Origin: Gigantopelta aegis
Lineage: Eukaryota > Mollusca > Gastropoda > Neomphalida > Peltospiridae
Assembly (NCBI RefSeq): GCF_016097555.1
Contig: NW_024533086.1
Span: forward strand, 1-64,000
Length of the DNA: 64,000 nt
Reading direction: 5' to 3'
The notes below the pieces were generated by a model. It did not search any database. It was given only the letters and a program-made list of their open reading frames with translations, and was not told where the DNA came from. The first letter of the stretch is position 1; the number at the start of each line of letters is the position of its first letter. This document shows, piece by piece, positions 35,271-48,400 of this stretch. The position numbers and the translations under genes are program-made.

Positions 35271-38200
35271 CATAGTAAGCAAGCTTTTCTATCTATAAAT
35301 GAAAGAAAATGACACAACCAAACATAAACATAAAATAGTAGTCTTAATGATAGTCACACTATGCCATATTTTTGCATTAAAACTGTCATTATCTCTTTGA
35401 AAAGTTTCATATTACTACAAGCATGGAAAAACCAGACTGAGTTTCTGTCAAAAGGGTACATTTTCTTAATACATCAAAAACAGCCTGAGCTCAAGACAGG
35501 CTAAACATATAAGCTATATAATTGCTGATTCAATAGGAAGAAACCAATAGAGATTAAATTGAAACAGTTAGAGTCAGTGGCTTTAAATTTCTTTCTAATG
35601 TCCATCCCCTACAACTAGAATTTGTTTTACCAAAAGTATCTGTTCCTTTAACCCATAATTGTCAAGGGGGAGTTAGGATGGGCAAAAGATTTGATAGTAG
35701 TTGGACCTCATATAAATAGCAAAAAAATGTCATGGTACGAATATATTAATTAAGATTGTCCTTATGAATTTATTATAAATAAGTCTATTTATTATATAAC
35801 ATGCAACGAGTTTTACTACAATTTGGTATGTATGGTACAAAGGAGATGAAATCTACTTTCAAATTATCATAATAAATAACAAAGGCTTATATTTAGGAGG
35901 CAGCATTAATTTATGCATAATGGTTGTAAACTTTGGCACTATTTAATGTTTTAATTTTGCAAGTGTTTGAAAAAAATTCACTAACTTATGTCTATATTTT
36001 CATATTATTTAGGTCGTTTTAAATTTTTCAACTTTAATCCCAAAACATTAGTTTGAAAAACAACCCATTTTATATAATAATATTGTCTTTGGAAATTTAT
36101 TAGAAATAATATATTGATTTCTACATGCAAACTAGATTTTACTACAATTTGCGGATGTATGAAAAGGAGAGTTTTTCAAGATTATCTAAGAAATAACAAA
36201 GGATATATTTCTGGAATGGACATTTGGAAATTCCTTAATTGGAACAATTATTCTCTAATTTTAAGAAAAGCCTTTTTAATTTTGGGAATTGAAATTTTAT
36301 TAAACAAGTGGCTTTTCCTTTGGTTCCCTTTGTACCTTATTATTTGTAATTATATTTTCCTTTCCCTTGGGTTCTTAATTTAAGGGTCCTGGAAAGATTT
36401 TTTTTTTTTTTAAATTCCCCTTAATATTTCATTTTTGTTCCCTTCCTGGATTTAAATTTTTGTACTAACCTTTGTTACCCAAGGGTTAAATTTTACCCTT
36501 TCTTTTAAAATTGTATTATTAAAATATTCATTAAAATTTGTGTTTTATGGGATTTGGGCCCGTTGGTACGGGAATCCCTAACTCCTTTACCCGGTTAATC
36601 CCCCTTGTATTTAAACCAATTTTTAATCCCTTTGGGGTTTTTTTATATTTGAAAACAAATTTTTGTGGGAAAACCCCTTTTTTTTTTTTTCTTTTATTTT
36701 CCTTTCCTTGTAACAATTTATTTCAACCCAAGTTTTTTCATTTCATTAGCTTCCCTTTCCGCCTTTCTTCCCCATTCTTTTCCCTTTTACCCTTCCCCTT
36801 CCTTTTTGCTTTACTTCCCCCCAATACCCAAAAAGGAACATGTCCTTTTCCTGTAAACCTCCCATAATGAGAACCCCAAATTTTTTTCCAAGTTGGTAAT
36901 AAGTTTTAATTGCTTCCCCTGAAAGTTTTTGTTAAACCCCCCCCAATGCCCGTTACGAAATGTATGACCCAAACGTTTCATTTCCCATTTAAACCCAAAA
37001 AACCCTTTCAGTCCAAACCCAATTTACTTTTTCCCTATCCCCCCCACAACCCTGCCTAACGAAAAGCCAAGCCCCCAATTTCCCTTCTTGTGAAATTTAC
37101 CCCTTCTTAGAAGTTATGGTGTGGGCCCTTTGTAATGCTTTTTATCTCTTTGCCATAATTTTAATTGGTTTTGGTTCTTGGCCCCTTGACAAAGTAGTTC
37201 CAAATAATGGTCTAAACTGACCATTCCTTCAAATTGGGGAAATTAGGGACCAATTCGGCTTAGACCATTCGGGTTAGACCAATTTTGGGGATTAAAATTC
37301 CCTGGGAATTGACCTTTTATGGACCAACATATTTTAAATTTTAAACCATTGAACAATCTAGAAACTTTTTTTAACCAAATGGATTCCCTTTCTGATAATG
37401 CCCAGCAAACAACTGATAAACCCCAACAAACAAACAATAGGGTTCGGCAACCAGTAAGTTTTTCCACAACTTAATTATTAGTTTTATAATGGAGTTGTTC
37501 AAAAAATAAAAATAAGACTTATTACAATCATAATGATCTCACCTTCCTAAACCTCGGCTTAAATAAAATACGGAGACCACCCCAAAAATATTACCAACAA
37601 TTCTACACACGTTTATGAAAGCTTTTTTTCCTAAATCGGACTAACTAGAATCCTGTCCTAACTATTCTTATTCTCACCCCAGACGGCCAAGCCTCTCTGA
37701 GTGGAAGTTGGGGATTGAGACTAAGACTTGTGGTAATTAATAAATAAATTTTAATTCCTCCAAAGTACGGTTTAAATTAAAGCATCTAGACCCTGCTATG
37801 CTACAGGCTTCTTTTAAATTAACGCAGGTTAACCTGATTTGGATTTGGCATTTTTTAAAATGTTTATTTAATTCCATAGTGGACCATGAAAGGATCATTG
37901 TTACAGTAAGGAATTTAATGGTATTTTTGTTCTAAAGAACCAAATTTTTAAACTATGTTATTTTGGTTTTGCTTTGTTGTTGTTTGTTAGATCCTTTTAA
38001 GGAGCCATATTTTGATGAGTAAAACCCTCCAAACCAGACATTACCGTTCTTATTCTTTTGTAATATAAATTTTTTCCTTCCACAGCTATAATACTTACAA
38101 AAAAAACCAAACTAAAAACCCAAAAGTCCAACATTAACTTATAAATTCTTTTTATTATTTATTAAATTTCTTCCAGGTTCTCTCCTTTTATCCAGCCAAA

Positions 38201-38755
38201 AGGTTTTCCAGAAAATTCATCAAATTATTTCCTTTTCTTTTTAATTAAACTCATTGTGCTTTATTTTTATTTGGCATAATAAAACAGTCTGCGTATGGAC
38301 TTCAGTTTAAATTTATACTCCTACATTATATTGATTGGTGGTTTGGGGCACCTTAGCAACCGGGGGTTGTTTCCTGTACATCACATGTTGCACGGGTTTT
38401 TTTCCTTAAATACATTGGTGAAGAGGTTTGTTGGAAGGTTGTTTCGAGGTTCAATAGAGCTCCGAAATGATTAACATCAGGTGTTATCCCTTTAAATTAA
38501 GATCATTAAAAAAATAAACACATCTTAGAATTGTTGAGGGGTTCAATAGCGGATTAGGAAAGACACAATCTTCCTATAGCGGTGTTTTGTCAATTGTTTT
38601 ATAAAATCAAATTTTCAAAATCTTGGTATCTTACAATAAAAGTACCCCAATTTTTTTCAAGATTGTTTTAAAATTGAAAAAAATTAAACCCGAACCAGTA
38701 ATATCAAATTGTAGCGAGACTATCACAAACGTAATTAAAGTAACGTTAATATAAT
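35075..38755. repeat. Tandem duplication unit A (~3.7 kb), right two thirds of poor quality
   Basis: Corresponds in order and direction to 38,756-42,545. From about 36,110 to 38,710 unit A is full of doubled letters and pyrimidine smears (CCCCTTTTTTTT, TTCCCCTTCC) where unit B has ordinary sequence. No gene is readable; open frames on 36,538-36,867 are artefacts of this composition. Confidence 0.8.
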
Positions 38756-38759
38756 TTTG

Positions 38760-38985
38760 TTCTACTGATATATTACACCCAATACTGACTGGGTACCATG
38801 TTACTTCCTACGTCCCACCATTTTTTGAATAGCTCTACTTGACGAACAAAATGTTTGGGATTCACGGTAAATTATCTGTGCATATAGTTTAGGTAATTTG
38901 TTCTGAATTTCATATCAGCCTACTGTATAAAACAATGCCTATGTCAGATTTATCAGTTACATCCTCGTAAGCAAGATTTCTAATC
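38760..38985 (-). pseudogene. GT92 5'-exon fragment
   Basis: Matches the N-terminal exon of the other GT92 copies (genomic words CATATAGTTTAGGTAATTTG, CAATGCCTATGTCAGATTTA). The catalytic part is absent because duplication unit B starts here. Confidence 0.55.
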
Positions 38986-41034
38986 TCTATAAATTGAAAG
39001 AATGACACAACAAATAACATAAAATATTATGTGTTAATGATAGTCACACTAGGCCCATAATTTTGAATTAAGCCTGTCATTATTCTTTTAAAAGTTTCAA
39101 TTATCTACAGAATGGTAAACCAGATGAGCTCTGATGTAAAAGTTACATTTTCTTAATACAGCAACAGCCTAAGCTCAGACAGGCTAAACACTGTAAGCTA
39201 TATAATTAACTGCTTTCATTAGAGAAAACAATAGAGCATTAATTTAGATACACAGTACAAGTATTGGCTTTAAATTTCTAATGTACCATCCACTACAACT
39301 AGTTATTTGTTGACACAAAAATATCTGTTCACTTAACCCATAATTGATCAAGGGGAGTAGGATGGTACAAAATGCTTTAGTAGTAATGTTGGTACCTATA
39401 TAATAGAAGCAGAGATATTAATTATATTGTCTTTGAATGTTATTAAATAAGTTAGTACAATAATATACATGCCAACTAAGTTTTTCTGTAACAATTTGGT
39501 ATTAGGAGAGATCTAACTTTCAAGATTATCATAATAAATAACAAAGGCTATATTTTAGGAGGCGCAGCATAATTTTGTTCATAGTGGTTGTAAATTTGGC
39601 ACTATTAAGTTTTAATTTTGCAATTTTTTTGAAAAAATCACATAACTAATGTCTATAATTTTCATATATTTAGGTAGTTTAATATTTTGCAAACTTTTAA
39701 TCCACAAAACATTATTTTAAAAACAAACCATTTTATAGTATCTTAAATACAATTGGTCTTATGAATTATATACACTTCATTTGTGCAGTTAATTAGCTAT
39801 TGTTCTAACACATGATATATATCAGGCAGGTCGGTGAGATGGCCAAGGTTTTGACACAACATTTTATATTGTATACACCCCTGTTCTAAATTCTGCACTC
39901 ATATGAGTCATTAGAGTTGATACCTAAAAAATAATACAAGAAAGCCATTAGTTTTAAAAAACATATTCCCAGATTATTAAAATTTCTGAGAATGACATTG
40001 ATTCCTTATGGCTCAGAAAAGATTATTGAATTAAGAAACTTTTAATTTGGGATTAATCATAACAGTGCTTCTTTAGAATACACAATGATAAACCTATGGA
40101 TGTACAATAGATTTGGCTCCCTAGAGGTTCTAATTAGGTCATAGATTTTTTTTATTAAATTCTAATATTAATTTTGTTGATAACTGGACTTTAATTTTGT
40201 ACTAACCTTTGTACAGTTATCACTTACTAATTGTATATTAATATTAATTAATTTGTAGTTTTATGGGAGTTGGTCTTGTGGTACTGAATCACACTAACTT
40301 TACAGGTTGAGGCATTGTATTTTAGCCAAGTTTTAGATGCTTTGGTTTTTTTTAGGTAGTTGTTAAAATCTCATTCTTTAGATGGGTAAACACACTTATA
40401 CTAGTTTAACATTTTATTATTTCCTTTATCTGTTAACAATTGAGTCAAACAATGTAAATATTCACTTTTACATAGCTCTACAGCCATCATCCTCAGTCTC
40501 AAATGTACCAGGAAAATAATAACTTGAGGAACAGTGAAAAAAAAATGACAACTACATATCAAATTGTGAGTACACAAAAAGTAACAGCTGGTCATTGGTA
40601 CAGTGGAAACATCCCATATGTATAATCCCAGAAATGTCTAACAGGTAATAACCAAGTGATAATGGAAGTGATTGTAATTAGCTATCTTATCTGAAAAGGT
40701 ATATTTAAAAATCAAATGAAACACACAATGTCTGGTTACAGAAATGTATGAGTCAACGGTTTTCTATTTCCATTAGTAAGATCATCTTTCAGTAATTTTA
40801 TCTTATCTTTTTTTTGCACTATCTTTCATCTTTAGCTTTGTGTAATCCTCCTGCCTATAGCTGTAGAATAGTGACTTCAGTAGCAATTTCTTCTTTTTGG
40901 AAGAGTTTGAGCACTTCATAGAAGTTATGGTGTGTCTCTTGTAATTCTTTTTATCTATTGTGCCATACTTTTAAATGGTTGTTGGTTCTGGAGCCACTGT
41001 GAGCAAAGTAGTTCCACATATGGATCTAAACTGA

Positions 41035-41125
41035 CCATTCATTCAAATTAGGGATTAGACCATTCGGGCATTAGACATTCCTGGATTAGACATTTTGGGA
41101 TTAGAACTTTTGGGATTGACTTGTA
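41035..41125. repeat. Short degenerate tandem repeat (ATTAGACCATTCGGG type)
   Basis: About five ~16-bp units resembling GGGATTAGACCATT; also in unit A at ~37,240-37,310. Confidence 0.7.
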
Positions 41126-42549
41126 TGAGCACCATATTTTAAATTTAAAACATGAACAATATAGACTAACTTTAACAATGGATTCTCTGATAATGCCAGC
41201 AAACAACTGATAAACACTATTTTTTTTATTATAGGGTTCTGGCAATCAGTCAAGTTTTTCCACACTTAATTATTAGTTATGATAATTGAGTTGTCAAAAA
41301 AATAATAAAAATAAGACTTATACAATCATAATGATACTCACCTTCCCTAATAGCTCACTGCTTAAATAAAATACGGAGATCACAAATATTACCATACAAG
41401 TTACTACTATCACGTTTATGAAAGCTTTTTTTCCTAAATCGGACTAAACTATGTAATCTGTCTAACTATTGCTTAGTCTCATCCCCAGACTGCCACGCCT
41501 CTCTGAGTGTGAAGTCTGGGGATGAGACTAAGACTTGTGGTAAATTAATAAATAAATTTTAGATTCCTACGAAAGTACGGTATAATTACAAGCACTCTAG
41601 ACACTGCTATGCTACATGGCTTCTTTTAAATTACAGCAGGTTAACTGATGTTGGATTTGGCATTTTTATAAAGATGTTATTTAATTCATAGGTGTACATG
41701 AAGCGATCATTGTTACAGTAAGTAATTTAGATGGTATTTGGTAGTCTAAAGACAAAATTGTTAGAATATGTATATTTGGTTTTGCTTTGTTGTTGTTTGT
41801 AGATCCTCTTTAAGGAGACCATATTTTTATGAGTAAAACCCTCCAAACCAGACATACCAGTTCTTATTCTTTTGTAATTATATATTTTTCCTTCCACAGC
41901 TATAATACTTACAATAAAAACCAAACTAAAAACACAAAATGTCAAATTCAACTTATCTTATAAATTCTTTTATTATTTATTCATAATTTCTTCCCAGGCT
42001 TCTCTCCTATTGATCCATGCCAAAATGTTTTCCAGAAAACTTCATCAAATTATCATCCTTCTTTTAATTAACTCATGTGCTTTGATTTTTATCTGTGGAC
42101 ACTAATAAAACAGTCTGCAGTATGACTTCAGTTTTAACTGTATACTCATACATATATTGCCATTTGTGGGGGCAGCCTTAGCAAGAAGTGGGTGTGTTTT
42201 CATGTACATCACATGTTAGCACGGGTTTTTTCTTGAAATACATTGGTGAAGAGGTTGTTGGAAGGTGTTTCTGATGTTCAATAGAGCTCTGAAATGATTA
42301 ACATCAGGTGTTATCTTAAATAAGATCATTAAAAAATAAACACATCTTAGATATGTTGATGGAGTTGCATAGCGATTAGAAAGACACAATCAGTCTAGTA
42401 GCAGTGTTAGTCTTGTCAATTGTTTTCTATAAAATCAACAGTTTCAAAATCTTGGTATCTATGCAATATAAAGTACCCCAATTTTTTCAAGATGTTTAAA
42501 ATTGAATAGAAAATGTGAAGACCAGAACCAGTAATATCAAATTGTAGAA

Positions 42550-43955
42550 AATACAGAAAATTTTTGTCAACCAAGCAAAAGATTATTGTTAAGGCTAAAG
42601 GTAATAGCACTTAAGGATGTTGTATGTATCAGAATGATTCTGAGGTAAGCAATGAAATTGAAGAAGCTGCAATGTTTGCGTTCTAAAACGTCAATCAAAA
42701 ACACACTGATTTTTTATGCTTATCTTCTACACTTCTTCATATCGCTTAAGTCTTTGCTGTTGCTTTTCAGTTAGAAAATACTCGTTATGTGTAGCTTAAT
42801 AGAACGTAAAATCACTTTGTCCATGAAAATGTCTCAAACTTTCTTCTTTCCTTCAACTTGAACTAACTTAGGAGAGTCCCCACAAAATCAGGTCCATTTC
42901 TATACACATAAATAATACAAGCAATAATGATAAGACCCCAAAATATTATGTAAATAATCTGAGAAACTGGATCAGCTAAAAATAGAAAAAGGAGGTAAAC
43001 ACATAATCCAATATGGATAAACCACACAAGTACATTGAAAAATGAAAATTTGCATATACATGATTACCTACATGGTCAGGATATTTACCAAATTTGGTAT
43101 GGAAGTATTTTAATTATATTAATGACTGTGATAGGTAAATGTGTATGAATTAACAAATAGAGACGATTGAAAAAGTAGTACAGGAAGTAGTGACTGGATA
43201 AAAAGTCATGGTGTAGGCACATGATCATAATGTAGACATTTCTTTGTCATCATTTAATCTTTAGGGAATGGATTCTAGCTTGGACACAATTAAAAAGTAG
43301 TATATGAAGGCAAATGATATAAATGGAAAGAGATGATACTAGTTGAACAAATACAGAAAAATAAATAGATCTTATCAGTTATTGCTGTAATAATAATGAT
43401 AATATCTCAAGTAGTATATGAATATGTCCTATGAGAGAGATATGAGATAAAATAATACCAATAGATGAACAATTTTGAATGAATAGTAAGAGATAGATAG
43501 ATAGATACCAGTCCATCCTTGTGTAGTAGAGAGAGTAATACATACTTCATAATTAATATGGTAATGTATTGCTATAGTAAATGGATCTCTTATACAAACT
43601 AATACTATTAAGTGTTCTTATTTTATTACATAGACATGATCCATTGATGTGAGATATATTAAGTATAACAACAATATATCACTATATTATCACCAATAAT
43701 ATATCCTATTACAAAACTTTAAGTTATTTTGTAAACTATATTCATTATTTCGTTAGTGCTTGGGTATGTCTTAATGAACATGCATATTATTAGCTTAATA
43801 TTACTAATGATAAATAAAAAACAGTTATTAAATTACATACAAACACTTGATAAACAAGTTACAACTGTTGACAAAATTTAATATATCATACATAGATAAT
43901 ATATTTGCAGTGTAGATGCTAACATGATTTAATTTTTACTAACATGTCAATATGA
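42550..43955. other. No recognisable gene; short (GATA)n at ~43,490-43,506
   Basis: AT-rich sequence with short open frames only. Confidence 0.4.
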
Positions 43956-43959
43956 GATA

Positions 43960-44530
43960 TGTGAAGAAAGTTTATTATCTTCAAGTTATCTTTTCTTTAA
44001 CTCTGTCAATGATATTAAACCAAACAAGTAGTCTGAGACAGGATCAAGTAAAGTCAAGAAATAGAAAATAAATCATGGAATAATATGTGTGAGTAATTGT
44101 ATTAGATATTATGAAATATTGGACACTTATATGAAATATTTAGTTAATATATGTATCTTGTATCTTTAATCCATCTTGTATCTATGCACTCATCCAAAAA
44201 CCCCGCCCATTCATTTTTCAGTCCATCTAACATGTGTCCATTGGCCCATTATCCATCCATCTGTCTGTCTATCTGTCCATCTATCCATTAATCTATTCAT
44301 CCATCAATGGATATCCATCAACTGATTCATCTAACCTGCGTTGATAGTTTTATTCCCATTTCCATTACTGTTAATAGTCCAATAGATATAACTTCATCTA
44401 AAAGATGTAACAAGGATACTATATCTTCCATAGTTATCCCCATTTCCATTACTGTTAATAGTCCATAGATATAACTCCATCTAAAAGATGTACAAGGATA
44501 CTATATCTTCCATAGTCAGCCTCACCCTCT
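43960..44530. repeat. Duplicated block R2 with (CCAT)-rich microsatellite
   Basis: Matches 54,110-54,560 in the same direction (TATGAAATATTGGACACTTA, ATATGTATCTTG, CCATCCATCTGTCTGTCTAT). It lies beyond the 3' side of each ankyrin gene and marks their tandem duplication. Within it, 44,352-44,434 and 44,437-44,516 are a direct ~82-bp repeat (CCCATTTCCATTACTGTTAA). Confidence 0.8.
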
Positions 44531-45458
44531 AAAGGGAGAGGCTGATTATGTCAACATTTTTTTGTTACTTATATCTTACTATAACACTCAGTTTGAGTTA
44601 GCAGTACATATTGTAGGCAGATCTTACTATAACAGTGTTAAAAAGCTTGATTGCTGCAGAGAATAAAGGAAGTCTCAAGCTCAAGGCCTCAGAGAATAAG
44701 TTCATATAAAAACAGTTATTATAATATAGTCTATATATATATGCACTATACATCAAACTTCTTTTATCAAGTAAGTTATATATATATTATATATTATAAT
44801 TACTTTTGTAGCATGTTGTTTAGAAAGAATGTTTTGTGTTGTTACTGTTAGAAGTTTGGTGTCTCTTACAATAGACTATTGAATATTCTCTCACTACATT
44901 GCTTTAGTCAAACAATGTCTGTACATGTAAGTGAACATATTGTATAGATGAAACCATCTGAACCTAAATAAGCAACGAATATGATAATGTTATTGTAAAA
45001 ATTTGTCCTAAGATTATTTTGATGATAATGCTATATACTGCTGTTGTAAGAGACAGGATTATTACTAACTTTGTAGACCGAATTATATATCTGTCTGGTT
45101 GTCTGTTCAAACAATGTTTTATTTATTTCATTTTATTGGAATATACAATAATTATGACCTAAATTATATATATTATAAGTAAACCAACTTTTATTAATAA
45201 TGAGAAACAAATTATACTTTAAAATTAACTAATAATTATAATAGAAATATATATTAATTAACATTAACAGCATACACTTTTTAACTTCTTTCTTGTTATC
45301 ATGTTTCACACTGGTATTTCTAAATGTATGAGTAGGGTTTAAAATGTATGAAGTTGAATGAACTGAATTTGGACATGACACTTGGTATTTGGAATCTCTT
45401 TTGTTTCATCTCCCTCTTGATAGTGTATCTATCTGCATAACTTAATGTCTTTGTTATT

Positions 45459-48400
45459 TCATGAGTTGGTTGTATGACTTAACTGTTCACTTAATTCTAG
45501 TAATGATGACATTGTTTCTTTCTCTTTTGTTCCCTCTAATTTAGCTCTTGTTTGTCCTCCATATTTGATTAATAGTTCACTAATACTTTCCTGTTTAATA
45601 TTATTAGCATCATCTAATGGTGTCCTCTTGTCAGCAATAACATTAGGATTAGCATTTCTCTCTAAAAGTGTCTCTACTATTGTAAAGGATTTACCTCCTC
45701 TAACTGCAAAGAACAAAGGGTGAATCCCCAATGACTTTCTTGTTTATTAACATTAGCTCCAGTTTGTATGAGAGCATCCACTATATCAACATGTCCACAT
45801 GATGAAGCTACCATGAGTGGAGTAAGACCTAGAACCAGTGAAGTATCTGGACTATCTAACGTCTTCATTATGACTACAGCTAAATCTCCCTTTAACACAT
45901 GAGTCTAGTAGTTCTCTCTGGTCATTACTGAGGTGTGGAAGTTTATATGAGAGGAAGGTAATGAGAGTAGGGTGACCACCACCATAACATGATAGTACTA
46001 CTGCTTTTTTCAATCTCATCATTAGTGGGTTTCAGCTTTATCTAAGAGCATATTAACAAGGTCTCTGTTACCACTATAAGCTGCTAATGAAAATGCTGTT
46101 GATCCATCATATGCTAAAAAGTGAGGATTTACTTGCAATTGTATCAAACATTCTACAACTTCAAGATGTCCATACTGACAAGCTAGCATTAGGGCATTGT
46201 AATCATATTTATTTAAATATTAACATCTACACCCCATTGGAGAAGACGTTTAACAGTTTGAGTATGACCATTTAAACTAGCTAGCATTAGGGCAGTATAT
46301 CCATTTTCATTCTGAGCATTATTGTCAGCATGTTCTTTTAGCAATAGCTCGGTGATCTGGGTATGACCATTTAAACTAGCTAGCATTAGGGCAGTCAATC
46401 CTCTTTTTCCTGAGTATTAATGTCAGCATCTTCTTTTAGCAAAATCTCAACAACCTGAGTATGACCATTACAACTAGCTGGCATTAGAGCTGTCACTCCG
46501 TCATTTCCCAGGTGATTAATGTTGGCGTGTTCTTTAAGTAGCAGTTCGACAACCTGGGTATGACCATTTTGACTAGCTATCATAAGGGCAGTCCATCCAT
46601 CTTTTCTATGAGTATTAACATCAGCATGTTCTTTGAGTAGTAGTTCAACAACTTGGTGATGACCGTTTTTGACTAGCTAGCATTAGGGCAGTCCATCCAT
46701 CTTTTTTCCTGAGTATTAATGTCAGCATGTTCTTTCAACAATAGCTCAACAACTTGGGTATGACCATTTAAACTAGCTTAGCATTAGGGCAGTCCATTCT
46801 CCTTCTTCCTGAGTATTTATGTTTGCATGTTTTTTAAGTAGCATTTCAACAACCTGGGTATGACCATTTAAACTAGCTATCATAAGGGCAGTCCTTCCAT
46901 CTTTTTTCTGAGTATTAATGTCAGCATGTTCTTTGAGTAGTAGTTCAACAACCTCGTGATGACTGTTTTGACTAGCTAGCATTAGGTCAGTCCATCCATT
47001 TTTTTCCTGAGTATTAACGTCAGCATGTTCTTTCAGCAATAGCTTAACAACTTGGGTATGACCATTTAAACTAGCTAGCATTAGGCCAGTCCCATTCATT
47101 TTCTTCCTGAGTATTTATGTTGGCATGTTCTTTGAGTAATAGTTTCAACAACCAGGGTATGACCATTTTGACTAGCTATCATAAGGGCAGTCCTTCCATC
47201 TTTTTTCTGAGTATTAACATCAGCATGTTCTTTGAGTAGTAGTTCAACAACCTGGTGATGATCATTTTGACTAGCTATCATTAGTGCAGTCCTTCCATCT
47301 TTTTCCTGAGTATTAATGTCAGCATGTTCTTTCCAGCAATAGCTCAACAACTTGGGTATGACCATTTAAAGTAGCTAGCATTAGCCAGTCAATTCATCTT
47401 CTTCCTGAGTATTTATGTTGGCATGTTTCTTTGAGTAGTAGTTCAACAACCTGGGTATGACCATTTCGACTAGCTATCATAAGGGCAGTCCTTCCATCAT
47501 TTTTCTGAATATTAACGTCAGCATGTTCTTTGAGTAGTAGTTCAACAACTGATGATGACCTTCTTGACTAGCTATCATTAGTGCGGTCCATCCATCTTTT
47601 TCCTGAGTATTAATGTAAGCATCTTCTTTTAGCAAAATCTCAACAACCTGAGTATGACCATTACAACTAGCTAGCATTAGAGCTGTCACTCCGTCATTTC
47701 CCAGGTGATTATGTTGGCGTGTTCTTTAAGTAGCAGTTCGACAACCTGGTTATGACCATTTTGACTAGCTATCATAAGGGCAGTCCATCCATCTTTTCTC
47801 TGAGTATTAATGTCAGCATGTTCTTTAGTAATAGTTCAACAACTTGATGATGACCGTTTTGACTAGCTATCATAAGGGCAGTCCATCCATCTTTTTTCTG
47901 AGTATTAACATCCATTTTTTCAGTAATAGTTCAACAACCTGATGATGACACTCTTTGACTAGCTATCATTAGTGCAGTCCTTCCATCTTTTCCTGAGTAT
48001 TAATGTCAGCATGTCTTTCAACAATAGCTCAACAATTGGGTATGACCATTTAAACTAGCTAGCATTAGGCCAGTCCATTCTTCTTTTCCTGAGTATTTAT
48101 GTTGGCATGTTTTTTAAGTAGCAGTTCAACAACCTGGGTATGACCATTTAAACTAGCTATCATAAGGGCAGTCCATCCATCTTTTTTCTGAGTATTAATG
48201 TCAGCATGTTCTTTGAGTAGTAGTTCAACAACCTCGTGATGACCGTTTTGACTAGCTATCATTAGTGCAGTCCATCCATCTTTTTTCTGAGTATTAACAT
48301 CAGCATGTTCTTTGAGTAATAGTTCAACAACCTGATGATGACCCTCTTGACTAGCTATCATTAGTGCAGTCCATCCATCCTTTTTCCTGAGTATTAATGT

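Larger units (their letters stand above)
38756..42545. repeat. Tandem duplication unit B (~3.8 kb)
   Basis: Second version of the same locus. Landmarks shared with A: GTCTGGGGATGAGACTAAGA-type palindrome (A ~37,675-37,725, B ~41,490-41,535), CCATTCGGG runs (A 37,262, B 41,060), GAAGAGGTTGTTGGAAGG (A 38,420, B 42,248). Apart from the GT92 fragment at its left end, no gene was recognised. Confidence 0.8.

Noticed and set aside
36538..36867. 109-codon Phe/Pro-rich frame
   Set aside because: Lies in the smeared low-quality copy; unit B has no matching open frame.
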